A stretch of DNA of 64,000 bases, taken from NCBI RefSeq assembly GCF_030812995.1, contig NZ_JAUSTT010000002.1, positions 186,001 to 250,000 of the forward strand, given 5' to 3'. Position numbers and translations under genes: made by a program. Below the pieces are notes generated by a model. That model saw only the letters and a program-made list of their open reading frames with translations, was not told the origin of the DNA and made no database searches. The first letter of the stretch is position 1, and every line of letters starts with the position of its first letter. This DNA comes from Bacillus chungangensis. Lineage in GTDB: Bacteria; Bacillota; Bacilli; Bacillales; Bacillaceae_C. Shown piece after piece: positions 43,925 to 53,633 of the stretch.

Positions 43925-44644
43925 TTAATCGATCGTTTTTTCTTGCAGCCAACGAATTCGAAATGCGTTGACAGCGGTTTCTTCAAGCTGATCCATTAGT
44001 TGAAAATTAGCATACGCACCAATAACAGCGCCAATTCCTGGAATAAGCTGCAGCATTTTCATAATATCAAGGTAATCTCGATATTCCTGTTGAAATGTAC
44101 GCCAATCGATTTCTTTTAATGTTTCTTTGCTTGTTTCCCAATTTTCAATTGTATGGAGTACCGTTTTTCGATGTTGGTCGCTGGAAAATGCAAGCTGAAA
44201 CACTTGCAGCATAAAAATCCTTTCTTCATAAGCTTTTACATCGTAGCCATGAATCGAAGCAGCCTCAAACAAAAACTTCATTTTAATCGATAATAAAAGC
44301 GGAAAATCAGCAAGTCCTAATAAAATTCCGCCAGCACCTGTTCCAGCCCCTTCTAGCACAGCTGTTTTGCGATAGCTTTCAAAACGTTCTTTCACTAACT
44401 TCTCTTTTTCTGCTAATGACTGCGGTTTTTCTGCTAGCGGTTTTGTTAAAAAATCAGACCCAAATAAAGTGGCGCTAACCATCCCTTTGATTCCTTCAGT
44501 AATGACAGCATGTGCTTTTTCAGGAATCACTTGATTAAATTTATTTTGTGCTTTCTTTGCCAGCCGATTAAACAAGCCAGAACGCCCTTGAATTTTATGT
44601 TTCCAAACTGCTACTTCTTCTCTTATCCGCTGATCTTCTTCCAT
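43925..44644 (-). CDS. ecsC: EcsC family protein
   Basis: This 239-residue protein fits EcsC: a C-terminal glycine-rich segment GTGAGGILLGLADFPLLLSIK (split near the middle at residues 103-123) and LQLIPGIGAVIGAYANF. Its role is unknown even in B. subtilis. It follows ecsB after 185 bases, so it may have partly separate expression. Confidence 0.88.
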   Translation of the reverse strand: MEEDQRIREEVAVWKHKIQGRSGLFNRLAKKAQNKFNQVIPEKAHAVITEGIKGMVSATLFGSDFLTKPLAEKPQSLAEKEKLVKERFESYRKTAVLEGAGTGAGGILLGLADFPLLLSIKMKFLFEAASIHGYDVKAYEERIFMLQVFQLAFSSDQHRKTVLHTIENWETSKETLKEIDWRTFQQEYRDYLDIMKMLQLIPGIGAVIGAYANFQLMDQLEETAVNAFRIRWLQEKTID

Positions 44645-44829
44645 TTTTAAAACTCCTTTATCAAAATACGATCCTTTTTTATCAAGGATGTACGTAGTTT
44701 CTTCTTTTTTAATAATAACGTTGCAACTGCCACTATTCCCTATTTGTATATGCTAGTAAATGACGGCAATTCATTTTTATCTCTTAAAAATATACGGATA
44801 AGAGGAGAAGAAGTTTCAACTATTCTAGA

Positions 44830-46056
44830 TTAATAAAGACGCTGCATTTTTCTAATGCGCTGTGGTGCATACCATTTTACAAAAACAAAGGTGAAAATAA
44901 CGCCTAAGCCTAAAATAATGACGCTATCAAAAAACGCGCCACTAGCAGCTGCAACGATAGCAAAGACAAGAGATTGAACCAGCAAAATCTTTTGCAGCTG
45001 TGATAAAAATGCTTTTTCTTTACCAGCATTTGAGACAGGATAAAGATTAATCCAAATTTTTAATTCATGGTAGCGAAGCATCGGGATAAACTGAAATCCT
45101 GTTAAATATAAAAACAAGATTGCAATGCCAATTACTACATAGCGACTATCGCTAAAGAACAACAGTAAGCTGGCAATGAGCGTTAAACGGATAAATAAAC
45201 CAAAATATTCATTTGTTCGAATGAATGTACGTGCATATAAATAAGTAAATGTATTCTTTTTATCAAATCGAATAACCCGGTAAAGACCGTCCAGCCACTT
45301 TCTCCGTTTTACTTGCCCTTTTAATTTCGGTACATCTGTAAATAAATTAGCTAAACGATAAAAAGCTGTCATGCGCTGCTCTTCCTTTTCAATAAGCAAT
45401 TCCCATTTTAGTGTCTTTGTTTTCGCTACTTGCTGCATATAAAACAAAACAACCAAAAATAGAACGACAACAAGTGAAATCAACCACCAAGCAGCTGCTT
45501 CAATGACAAGAAACAGTAAAACAGCATTCATTAAAAATCGAGTCAAAAAAGAGCGGAAGCCTTGCATTGTATTTACCGTCTTCAGAAATTGCCAGTGAAA
45601 CAAAAGATTCCAGGCTTTTAAAATGAGCAAGATCAGAAAAAAGGGAAAAAAGGAACGAAAGCCATTTCCACTTACTTGTGCATACATCGGCATCAGGACG
45701 GCTAAGACCATTAACAGCACGTAAGCTTGAACGAAAAAACTAAGCCTGATAGCCTTTTGAAAATAAGATTTCAATTTTATTTCGAGAGGGAGAAGAAAAA
45801 CAACATCGGCTCTTCTTAGCAGTGTATAGATAGGACTGATTGTAGCAAAGAAAGCTAAAATGATTCCCATCACCCATCCAATCGGAAAAGCTGCATCAAG
45901 TGTCTTCACCCAATTTGTATAGTAGTAGCCGCCAGCGCCAAGGCCGAAGATCACCACAAACAAAAGATGATCATTGAACATGTACCGCGCATATCGCCGT
46001 AGCTCCTGTGCATAAGACTGTAATCGTTCACCCCATAAATGTTCAACTTTCTTCAT
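44830..46056 (-). CDS. ecsB: EcsB membrane subunit of the Ecs ABC exporter
   Basis: This 408-residue protein has about eight hydrophobic helices in two groups (roughly 28-130 and 130-200, then 290-395). It begins MKKVEHLWGERLQSYAQELR. With EcsA it forms a transporter needed for intramembrane proteolysis by RasP, secretion and competence in B. subtilis. It overlaps ecsA by 14 bases. Confidence 0.9.
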   Translation of the reverse strand: MKKVEHLWGERLQSYAQELRRYARYMFNDHLLFVVIFGLGAGGYYYTNWVKTLDAAFPIGWVMGIILAFFATISPIYTLLRRADVVFLLPLEIKLKSYFQKAIRLSFFVQAYVLLMVLAVLMPMYAQVSGNGFRSFFPFFLILLILKAWNLLFHWQFLKTVNTMQGFRSFLTRFLMNAVLLFLVIEAAAWWLISLVVVLFLVVLFYMQQVAKTKTLKWELLIEKEEQRMTAFYRLANLFTDVPKLKGQVKRRKWLDGLYRVIRFDKKNTFTYLYARTFIRTNEYFGLFIRLTLIASLLLFFSDSRYVVIGIAILFLYLTGFQFIPMLRYHELKIWINLYPVSNAGKEKAFLSQLQKILLVQSLVFAIVAAASGAFFDSVIILGLGVIFTFVFVKWYAPQRIRKMQRLY

Positions 46057-46789
46057 CGTTATCTTCCTTTGTCAATTGAATATAGATATCATCTAATGTC
46101 GCATCAGGCATGCGAAAATCAGCTCGCAGCTCCTCTAATGTCCCCTTTGCCCGTACTTCGCCGTTATGCAAAATAATAAAACCATCGCAGTATCTTTCGG
46201 CAGTTGCCAAGATGTGTGTAGACATTAATATTCCTGCTCCATTCTCTTTCATCCGCCTCATCCATTCCAATAATGACTGGATTCCTAAAGGATCTAGGCC
46301 TACAAAAGGCTCATCGATGATATAAATATGGGGCTCGACAAGAAATGCACACATAATCATCACTTTTTGTTTCATCCCTTTAGAAAAATGCGCTGGAAAC
46401 CATTCTAGTTTTTTTTCTAAGCGAAATTCCTTTAATAATGGTGCAACCCGTTTTTCGTATGTTCCTTCATCAATTCCATAAGCCATTGCTGTTAGTTCAA
46501 GATGCTCCTTTAAAGTAAGCTCCTCATACAAAATAGGTGTTTCTGGAACATATGTCATTTGCTTTCTATATTCTTCAGCATGATCTGAAAGCTTTTTTCC
46601 ATTGATCTTAATTGTTCCTTTTGTTTGCTCCATTAAACCTATAATATGTTTTATGGTCGTACTCTTCCCTGCACCATTCAAACCAATTAAACCGATCATT
46701 TGTCCAGCTTCAACTGTAAAGGAAATATCCTTTAAAACTGGTTTTTTCGTATAGCCTCCAGTAAGATTTTTTACTTCCAATAAAGACAT
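46043..46789 (-). CDS. ecsA: EcsA ATP-binding subunit of the Ecs ABC exporter
   Basis: This 248-residue ATPase has Walker A GLNGAGKST, signature FSKGMKQKVMIMCAF, Walker B IYIIDEPFVGLDPLG and H-loop MSTHILATAE. The FSKGMKQK signature is typical of EcsA. First gene of ecsABC, transcribed away from hit. Confidence 0.92.
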   Translation of the reverse strand: MSLLEVKNLTGGYTKKPVLKDISFTVEAGQMIGLIGLNGAGKSTTIKHIIGLMEQTKGTIKINGKKLSDHAEEYRKQMTYVPETPILYEELTLKEHLELTAMAYGIDEGTYEKRVAPLLKEFRLEKKLEWFPAHFSKGMKQKVMIMCAFLVEPHIYIIDEPFVGLDPLGIQSLLEWMRRMKENGAGILMSTHILATAERYCDGFIILHNGEVRAKGTLEELRADFRMPDATLDDIYIQLTKEDNDEES

Positions 46790-47021
46790 ACTGCAACATC
46801 CCTTCTCTCTTTGTTTCTAGATTGCCTCCTTCTTTGACTACCTTATATAAGCAGCGAGGATCTTTTCATTTCTTATAAAAGCAGAACACATCCATTTCAT
46901 TATTTCTCAAATCACACTGAATGTTAATCGCCAAAGCTTGGACAATACGAGATTCATTATTATGATAGCACGAGGCTTGTCGTGAAGATCATCATCTATC
47001 CATAAAGCTAATCCAAATCTT

Positions 47022-47237
47022 CTAGAAATTAGCCACCCCCAGCTGTTCTAGAAAATGATTCACTATATCTTTTATTCTTAATCTGATAGAGTGGCAAAAA
47101 TATCTGTAAATACAGTTTAACAAAGAATTCCCTTTTGATGAACTTTTCCCTGCCATATACACACTTGTTTTATTTTTTAATCGACCTTGCATTGAATCAA
47201 AAACATGATTGCAAGACGGACATGCAAGCATCACCAT
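47022..47237 (-). CDS. Possible small zinc-ribbon protein (71 aa), uncertain
   Basis: GGAGG stands nine bases before ATG. The product begins MVMLACPSCNHVFDSMQG, with one CxxC pair, and goes on with basic and aromatic residues without a second CxxC. It may be a small real gene or the start of a decayed one. It is divergent from hit by 74 bases. Confidence 0.35.
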   Translation of the reverse strand: MVMLACPSCNHVFDSMQGRLKNKTSVYMAGKSSSKGNSLLNCIYRYFCHSIRLRIKDIVNHFLEQLGVANF

Positions 47238-47311
47238 TATGATTATCCTCCAGCACCCGTTGAAAACAGAACTTGTGTTAGCTATACTATTTGCATAGGA
47301 GGGAAATGATA

Positions 47312-47743
47312 ATGAACAATTGTGTTTTTTGTAAAATCATAAAAGAAGAACTGCCCGCAGCAAAGGTGTTTGAAAATGAACATGTACTTGCTTTTCTAGA
47401 TATTAGTCAAGCAACAAAAGGGCATACATTAATTATTCCTAAAGTGCATCAAGAAAACATTTATACTTTGACTCCCGATGTTGCAAGCAACCTGTTCGAA
47501 GTTGTCCCAACAATCGCAAAAGCGATAAAGTCTGCCTTTCAACCGCGAGGGATGAATTTGATTAATAATAACGAAGCCTTTGCGGATCAATCGGTTTTTC
47601 ATTATCATTTACATCTTATTCCAAGATATGATGCAAACGATGGTTTTTCTACAAAATGGAAAAATTTCCAAGCGCAGTATTCAACCGAAGATTTAAAAAG
47701 CCTTGCAGCAGCTATTCAAAAACAGATAGAATTTTTCTCATAA
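47312..47743 (+). CDS. hit: Histidine triad (HIT) nucleotide-binding protein Hit
   Basis: The start is ATG 47312 with AGGAGGG eight bases upstream (143 residues). CVFCKII at the N-terminus provides two zinc Cys, and the catalytic triad is HYHLHLIPR near residue 93. HIT proteins hydrolyse AMP-linked phosphoramidates. Position opposite ecsA is as in B. subtilis. Confidence 0.93.
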   Translation: MNNCVFCKIIKEELPAAKVFENEHVLAFLDISQATKGHTLIIPKVHQENIYTLTPDVASNLFEVVPTIAKAIKSAFQPRGMNLINNNEAFADQSVFHYHLHLIPRYDANDGFSTKWKNFQAQYSTEDLKSLAAAIQKQIEFFS

Positions 47744-47813
47744 GAGGCAAATCAAGTAAAGCCAGGTCCGTCCATACGGACCTTGTTAAGATGGCATCCA
47801 CTTGATGGTTATT

Positions 47814-48005
47814 TTAAAAAAGAAACCATAACAAAAGACCAAATAAAAAGAAACTCATTGTAATTGTTGCAAAGACGTGAACACGTTTTTTTAATATTCG
47901 TTTCGGAGGATAAATTCCCCCATGATAAAAGGATAACAAAAAATGTAGTGTAACAATAAGAAATAATCCTCCTAACAGAAAAAAAAGAGAAATTATGCTA
48001 GACAT
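47814..48005 (-). CDS. Small membrane protein (63 aa) of unknown function
   Basis: A strong GGAGGGAG precedes ATG. The protein has two hydrophobic helices (about 3-27 and 44-63) separated by a basic loop YPPKRILKKRVH. No family recognised. It lies alone between hit and yhaH, on the opposite strand. Confidence 0.65.
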   Translation of the reverse strand: MSSIISLFFLLGGLFLIVTLHFLLSFYHGGIYPPKRILKKRVHVFATITMSFFLFGLLLWFLF

Positions 48006-48406
48006 TTCTCTCCCTCCTTGCCAATAACTTAAAGGTAGTTGTTCAAAGGAGCACTCAATTCAAAAGATAAGAGTAGGTTCAAGTAAGGCAGGTCTGGTTT
48101 TCAAACTAATGCCAACAGTAAAGCAGAAAACTGATACAGGCCGTATTAGCCAAACGTTTTTAATCAAGATAAATACGGTATGTTTGAACATGTCGCCAAA
48201 AATGCTTGATTCAAGAGCAGGGACATCTAAAAAATTGAGAGATGGCAATGTCTAGGACATAACAATAAAACGTTGGAATTCTTCGGACTTTTTGAACAAC
48301 CTCTATAACATCATTATGCTAATCATAGTTTGAACATGTAAAAGATAAAGAGGATTTTCTCTATTTGTGTAGAAATTGTATTAAGCAAAACTTTGAGGTG
48401 ATCAGG

Positions 48407-48766
48407 ATGAACAAAAAATCATTTAGCCTAGGAATTTTAATTGGGGGTGCCCTTGGAGCCGCTGCTGCATTATTGTATTCTCCTTCTTCTGGAAAAGAAC
48501 TGCGTTTACAAATAAAAGAAACAACAAATGAATGGACAAAGATCATGATTGATCTGAAAAACAACGCAAATGATCTGAAAGATTCGGTATCGAAACTTAC
48601 AAAAGAAGGAAAAGATATTATTAAAGAAATATCACATGATGTGAAAACAGCTGTAAATGATTGGCAAAAACAGACAGAACCTAATAAAGAACGCTTACAA
48701 GAAGAAGTAATCAAAATTCAAAAAACATTAGAGGAATTAGAGCAAAAATTACAGAAAAATGGATGA
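48407..48766 (+). CDS. yhaH: YtxH-domain protein YhaH
   Basis: ATG 48407 follows GAGGTG and is the start; codons upstream to 48365 lack a ribosome site. The 119-residue protein has an N-terminal glycine-rich helix SLGILIGGALGAAAALLYSP, then SSGKELR, then a long amphipathic helix, the plan of YtxH/GvpP-like general-stress proteins. Position near hit and scoC matches yhaH of B. subtilis. Confidence 0.85.
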   Translation: MNKKSFSLGILIGGALGAAAALLYSPSSGKELRLQIKETTNEWTKIMIDLKNNANDLKDSVSKLTKEGKDIIKEISHDVKTAVNDWQKQTEPNKERLQEEVIKIQKTLEELEQKLQKNG

Positions 48767-48774
48767 AACAAAAC

Positions 48775-48808
48775 TCCCATCAGTTGACATAACATCCAGC
48801 TGATGGGA
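48775..48808 (+). terminator. Hairpin after yhaH
   Basis: TCCCATCAG and CTGATGGGA pair across a 16-base loop, followed by ATTCACTTTT. The T run is weak, so efficiency is uncertain. Confidence 0.55.
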
Positions 48809-49416
48809 ATTCACTTTTAAGGTCCGCCTTACGGATTGAATAAACTGTTACTAATTAGCAGACGCTTATCAAATGTTTATACTAAGCTAAAATCATTCAT
48901 TTCCAGTCAGAAAGCCTGTTATATCTATCTCTCGAAATTGCAATGATTGAACCTCGCTCTTATTCTGCCGTCTTGCCTTTTTCTGCAGCCTTGAAAGTAC
49001 ATAATGCTGTCAATTTTCCATATTTCAAACGTCTTTCTATATAGCAGAAAAATAAATAGAATAGCTGATACTCGACAGGTGAATGGATAACGATGAACCA
49101 AAATCAGATTTAATCATTTATATTCTTCTAAATGATTATTTTTAGCTGGAAAATGATATGTATGGACAAAATCTTATATTTTCATCTTTATTAATTTTTG
49201 TTTTATTGGCATAATATTAATGAAAGAGTGATTCAAAAGTTTGGGCATTGCATATTTCAGTCAGTTTCGGAGTAAGAAGAGAATATTAGAATTTATGAAC
49301 ACCCTTTCATTATCTGGTTGCAATTTCATGTGCTTCGTTTTTTGAACATCTCTGTTCATTTTTATTCTTCTTTTTTAAAATGCGTGAAGTAAATAGAAAA
49401 GGGTAGGTGAAAAAAA
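48809..49416. other. Long leader/intergenic region upstream of scoC
   Basis: About 600 bases without a convincing gene. The segment 49140-49215 is very AT-rich with several possible -10 boxes. No perfect inverted repeat longer than 7 bp was seen. Confidence 0.45.
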
Positions 49417-49986
49417 GTGAAAGATCAACTATGTTCAATGAAGGAAGCAATGTTCTTTAGTCAAAGGATGGCCCAAATAAGTAAAGCACTTTGGAAGTCT
49501 ATTGAAAAAGATTGGCAAGAATGGATAAAACCTTACCAGTTAAATATTAATGAACATCACATATTATGGATTGCTTATCACCTTCGCGGCGCATCTATAT
49601 CTGATGTTGCGAAATTTGGAGTGATGCACGTCTCGACAGCCTTTAACTTCTCAAAAAAATTAGAAGAAAGAAAGCTGTTAAAATTCTCAAAAAGAGAAAA
49701 TGATAAAAGAAATACATACATTCAGTTAACGGCTAAAGGAGAAGAGCTGCTGCTTGATTCTATGAAAGCCTACAATCCAGAAAATAATGCTGTGTTTAAT
49801 GGTGCATTACCTTTACGGGAGCTATATGGAAAATTTCCAGATTTCATTGAACTAATGACAATTATAAGACATATTTATGGCGACGATTTCATGGATATTT
49901 TTGAACGTTCTTTTCATCATCTTGAGTCCGAATTCATTGAACAAAATGGAGAACTAGTTAACAAAAAAGAAGACCAAGAACCGTAA
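49417..49986 (+). CDS. scoC: MarR-family transition-state regulator ScoC (Hpr)
   Basis: This 189-residue protein starts at GTG with AGGTG upstream. The winged helix is [20 protein letters not shown] with recognition near [14 protein letters not shown] and wing [12 protein letters not shown]. Long N- and C-terminal helices make the family-typical dimer. In B. subtilis ScoC represses extracellular protease and some transport genes. Its place between yhaH and prsA agrees with that genome. Confidence 0.92.
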   Translation: MKDQLCSMKEAMFFSQRMAQISKALWKSIEKDWQEWIKPYQLNINEHHILWIAYHLRGASISDVAKFGVMHVSTAFNFSKKLEERKLLKFSKRENDKRNTYIQLTAKGEELLLDSMKAYNPENNAVFNGALPLRELYGKFPDFIELMTIIRHIYGDDFMDIFERSFHHLESEFIEQNGELVNKKEDQEP

Positions 49987-50210
49987 ATGCCTCATATTTA
50001 GTTCAGAAGGTGCAACACTCCATCTGATTAAAATTGTATAGCGATCACACTTAAACATTACATCGAAGTTAAGTCTTTTCCATCATCATCCCATCTAATG
50101 TATGATTCCAGCATGTTGCATCTTATTGATGATCGTATACTGTAACATTTTTTTACTTCATGTCTCCTGAAACGAATCATTCTAAACTTAATCATTATTC
50201 ACAACGAGTG

Positions 50211-50294
50211 AAGGGGCGAATAGACAGCCCCTCTCTCTCCGTACTTATTAAACATTGTCCGCTTCCTCTTTTCTCTGTTGAGGGGCCTTTTTTT
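50211..50294 (+). terminator. Competing hairpins with T run, possible attenuator
   Basis: Segment 1 (AAGGGGC, 50211-50217) can pair with segment 2 (GCCCCTC, 50227-50233). Segment 2 can instead pair with segment 3 (GAGGGGC, 50280-50286), which is followed by seven T. The two pairings exclude each other. It may be the scoC terminator, or an attenuator for the next gene. Confidence 0.5.
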
Positions 50295-50528
50295 ATTTAA
50301 AGAAACACACTAACATTCCCTTGCTTTCACAGTCCTCTTGTAAAAAATATTACGATAAAAACAAGGTGCATATCGACTTTAAAAATGAGAAAAATAGCTA
50401 TTGCAATTTTTCACCATTCATCGTACAGTATGAAAAGCAGATTAGAATCAAAAATCAAATTGGACACTTTTGATCGAACCACAATGTCAAAACTGTCCTT
50501 CATTCTAAACATATCGGAGGCATTTACA

Positions 50529-51086
50529 ATGCATTGCTTTAAATCTATTAAAATTGGTCGATACGTTGATTTCTATCGCACCTTTTTATTATCGGCAATC
50601 ATTAGTTTCGTGTCTTTTGTGATTTTATACGTACCTACACAGCTGTTTTTTTTACAAAGATTCGAGGATCAATATCTTTTCCTTTTTTTATTAGGGGTTC
50701 TATTTATGTATCCTTTTCATAAGCTTATGCATATATTGCCAATTATCCATCGCCGCAAGCACCTTGCTTGGAGCCTGGAGATTCATTTCTTTTTTTTACC
50801 GATTTTAACCTTTAAAATGAAAGAAGCAATTGCTAAAAAACAGTTTATTCTCATGATGCTGAGCCCATTTCTTGTCATTAATACTCTTTTGGCTTCAGCA
50901 TGCCTGCTATATCCATTCTATGCTCATTATTTTATCATGTTATTAGCCTACCATATTGGCCTATGCTATGCAGATATCATTTATGTAAAGCCATTGCTGT
51001 TTACACCAAAACATGCAGTTATTGAAGAAAATGAAAACGGCTATGAAATTTTAATAGCAGAAAATAATGGGATTCTTACTCGATAA
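50529..51086 (+). CDS. DUF3267-type membrane protein (185 aa)
   Basis: I start at ATG 50529 with GGAGG eight bases upstream; the longer frame to 50385 has no ribosome site. The product has about four helices and the motif FMYPFHKLMHILPII, whose HxxxH resembles the metal site of the DUF3267 group of putative zinc metallopeptidases. IHFFFLPILTFKMKEAI follows. A protease role is possible but the HExxH glutamate is not present. Confidence 0.65.
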   Translation: MHCFKSIKIGRYVDFYRTFLLSAIISFVSFVILYVPTQLFFLQRFEDQYLFLFLLGVLFMYPFHKLMHILPIIHRRKHLAWSLEIHFFFLPILTFKMKEAIAKKQFILMMLSPFLVINTLLASACLLYPFYAHYFIMLLAYHIGLCYADIIYVKPLLFTPKHAVIEENENGYEILIAENNGILTR

Positions 51087-51286
51087 AAGGGCAGTAGCTA
51101 GTTTGAAAATGTTTTTCTCTGTCAATAAGTTAAATTTCACACACTTTGCAATCAGGACAGACATCACTCCTGTATTAGCAAATATCACTAAAGCCTTGAA
51201 CATGTACTAGAGGGAAGCTTCTCTATCTTTTTTCTTTTTTTTTTGCTATTGTATAGCATAGAGGAGATCCGAGGGGAGAGGAATAT

Positions 51287-51466
51287 ATGATCGTTTTTTT
51301 TATTTTTTTTGCTTTATTTATTCTTTATTTAATGAACAATCTAACGAACTCGTTATGTGAACAAAAAGAGATTCCGGAAGAAAAACAACCAAAGATCTTT
51401 CGAACTATTAATATTCTCATTACTATTTTACTCGTCTCTTCTTATATAGACGTTTTATTTACTTAA
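51287..51466 (+). CDS. Small membrane protein (59 aa)
   Basis: GAGGGGAGAGG stands five bases before ATG. The product has an N-terminal helix IVFFIFFALFILYLM, a polar middle (SLCEQKEIPEEKQPK) and a second helix ILITILLVSSYIDVLF. Unknown function. It lies between the DUF3267 gene and the YjcZ-like pair. Confidence 0.65.
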   Translation: MIVFFIFFALFILYLMNNLTNSLCEQKEIPEEKQPKIFRTINILITILLVSSYIDVLFT

Positions 51467-51498
51467 AATATTTTTCTAAATGTAACATTGCCAGTTAC

Positions 51499-51545
51499 AT
51501 AAAGTGAAACTTCCAGTGGGGATATGTTATTATCCCCACTACTAT
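51499..51545 (+). repeat. Solo left end of the intergenic repeat
   Basis: ATAAAGTGAAACTTCCAGTGG is followed by a complete hairpin (AGTGGGGATA / TATCCCCACT) and then unique DNA. GCCAGTTAC, like the right end, stands directly before it. It looks like a deletion product of the element. Confidence 0.6.
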
Positions 51546-51769
51546 AGCATGATAAATCGCAGATGACGATTCTCTCCTATTCATTCTTAAATATTTAATG
51601 AATAATATCGCTTGTCCTGCATCGTTTCTCTTATAAAGAAGATTCATGCTGGAAGGGGTCGAACAAAAAGTCGACCCCTGCTACATCTTCCCATCCATTT
51701 GTTTATACGAAGCGAAGAGAAACATGACAACCTCATTTATTCAAATTCGATAAACTTAGGGATTCTTGT

Positions 51770-51856
51770 TCAATAGAACCAAGACGCTCCCACAATAATT
51801 AACAAGATAAACAGTACAACAATTAATGCAAAGCCTGCTCCATACGCTGCACCCAA
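51770..51856 (-). CDS. YjcZ-family tiny membrane peptide (28 aa)
   Basis: A TTG start follows GGAGGTG by seven bases. The product is one helix: GAAYGAGFALIVVLFILLII then VGASWFY. This is the YjcZ/YuzJ sporulation-peptide pattern (GFxLIVVLFILLIIVG). A second copy lies 160 bases upstream on the same strand. Confidence 0.75.
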   Translation of the reverse strand: MGAAYGAGFALIVVLFILLIIVGASWFY

Positions 51857-52015
51857 TTTCCCTCACCTCCGTTCCAACAAATCATGATTGCCCACAAAGA
51901 GATTCGCCATTACTAGGAACATGTAGTTCATAATGGTCTACCCTATTCTATTCATACATTATTTCTGGCGCATGGGCTTTTTATTTATCCTCCTGTCAAT
52001 AGCTGCTCAATTTTT

Positions 52016-52102
52016 TTAGCATATATAAGCGGCACCAATAATAATTAATAAGATAAACAGCACGACAATTAATGCAAAGCCACCGCCAAAAGTGAAACCC
52101 AT
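52016..52102 (-). CDS. YjcZ-family tiny membrane peptide (28 aa), second copy
   Basis: ATG with GGAGG eight bases upstream. The product begins MGFTFGGGFALIVVLFILL and ends IIIGAAYIC. It differs from its neighbour mainly at both ends. Such peptides are usually made in the forespore under sigma-G or in the mother cell; I cannot assign the promoter. Confidence 0.78.
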   Translation of the reverse strand: MGFTFGGGFALIVVLFILLIIIGAAYIC

Positions 52103-52222
52103 TTTCATTACCTCCCTTTCTCTTCGATTTATCTTATGTGTTTGTCACGATTTATGTTTGAAAAAAACGCCTATTTTTTCGAAAAAATCTCCATTGTACT
52201 TCAAAAAACATGATAAGAGCTA

Positions 52223-52463
52223 ATAAAGTGAAACTTCCATCAATGGGGATTTCTCTTCTCCCCACTAAAAGAAGTAGAACAAAGGCTAAGGTCGCAACAC
52301 CCTCCGCACTTTTTTCTTCGAGCGATGCTGATTCAAGAAGCCTTCCTTATCCTGGCGGCCCGAACTAATCGGACATTTGACCTGTTATTACACACCTAGC
52401 GCTTTTGATTCCTCTAATTCCTGAGGAGAGGGTCTTGACTCGCCAGTTAGATGTAGGATAAAT
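52223..52463 (+). repeat. Structured intergenic repeat, copy E (241 bp)
   Basis: The left end is ATAAAGTGAAACTTCCATCA and the right end GCCAGTTAGATGTAGGATAAA. One module; the left hairpin is degraded (AATGGGGATT..CCCCACT). It lies upstream of prsA. Confidence 0.88.
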
Positions 52464-52670
52464 CGGACATCAGTTAACTGCATCTAATTTTTATCCCATT
52501 TTGAAGACAGAATAGAGGAAAATAACGATACAACAGAGAATTATAGTAAAAAGGAATGTTTTTCTTTTTCTAAATCATTCACGATTGTTTTTTTCTGTAT
52601 AAATGTATGTTATAGTATGACTTGTAGTCTAAAAAGAGGCGGAAATTAATCATTAGGGAGTTGTACCAAA

Positions 52671-53633
52671 ATGAAAAAATGGGTTTTAGCCCTGTCATTA
52701 ACTGCTGGTGTTATCGGACTAGCAGCTTGTAATAATAACAATGGTGAAGTCATTGCTGAAACAAAAGCAGGCAACATTACAATGGACGAGCTTTATGCAG
52801 AGATGAAATCGAAACATAATGATGTCGTTGAAGATTCATTGCAATCGATTGTGTTAACAAAAGTGCTTTCCGACAAATACAAAGTAACTGATAAAGATGT
52901 AGATGCCGTTATCAAAGAAAATAAGGAAGAATATGGCGATCGCTTTGAAGAGTTGATTCAACAAAGCCAATTCGGTACGGTTGAAAACTACAAAAAAAGC
53001 CTTGAATTGAACTTGCTTATTGAAAAAGCTTTACTTGATTCCGTAAAAGTGACAAAAGACGAAGTGAAAGCACATTACGATGAATGGGAGCCAGATGATA
53101 TAAAAGTGCGTCACATCGTAGTGGAAGATGAGGAAACAGCAAAAGAAGTGAAAACAAAGCTTGACAGCGGGGAAAAATTTGAGGATCTTGCTGGAGAATA
53201 TTCAACTGAACAAGGTGCAGCAGAAAGAGGCGGCGACCTTGATTGGGTTTCTCGAGGATCAATGGATCCAGCATTTGAAGAAGCAGCCTTTAAACTTAAA
53301 GTCGACGAAATTAGCAAACCAGTTCAATCTTCTTTTGGATGGCACATTATCCAAGTAACAGATAAAAAGGAAAAAGCTTCGTTTGAAGACATGAAAGAAG
53401 AAATGGAAAAAGAAGTGAAGCTTCAGAAAGCAAATCCACAAGAAGTTATTAGTAAAGAGCTGAAAGATGCTAACATTTCTGTAAAAGACAGTGATTTGAA
53501 ATCAACTTTTGATCTTTTCCTAGAAGATCCTGAAAAACCAGAAAAAGATAATGACAAAAAAGAAGATAAAAAATCTGAAGATAAAAAGAAAGATCAAGAA
53601 GATAGCAAAGACGAAGAAAAAGATAATAAATGA
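52671..53633 (+). CDS. prsA: Foldase lipoprotein PrsA (parvulin-type PPIase)
   Basis: This 320-residue protein has lipobox VIGLAACN (Cys20), an N-terminal chaperone arm, and a parvulin domain at about 143-235 with VRHIVVEDEETAKEV, STEQGAAERGGDLDW and QSSFGWHIIQV. The last 40 residues are almost only Lys, Glu and Asp, an unusually long charged tail. PrsA folds secreted proteins at the outer face of the membrane. AGGGAG precedes ATG. Confidence 0.94.
   Translation: MKKWVLALSLTAGVIGLAACNNNNGEVIAETKAGNITMDELYAEMKSKHNDVVEDSLQSIVLTKVLSDKYKVTDKDVDAVIKENKEEYGDRFEELIQQSQFGTVENYKKSLELNLLIEKALLDSVKVTKDEVKAHYDEWEPDDIKVRHIVVEDEETAKEVKTKLDSGEKFEDLAGEYSTEQGAAERGGDLDWVSRGSMDPAFEEAAFKLKVDEISKPVQSSFGWHIIQVTDKKEKASFEDMKEEMEKEVKLQKANPQEVISKELKDANISVKDSDLKSTFDLFLEDPEKPEKDNDKKEDKKSEDKKKDQEDSKDEEKDNK

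Noticed and set aside
47764-47785. Hairpin GGTCCGT/ACGGACC downstream of hit
   Set aside because: Stem of 7 bp with only TTGTT after it; too weak to call a terminator.
48060-48248. 62-codon minus-strand frame between the 63-residue membrane protein gene and yhaH
   Set aside because: No ribosome site and no recognisable pattern; overlaps the likely promoter region of yhaH.
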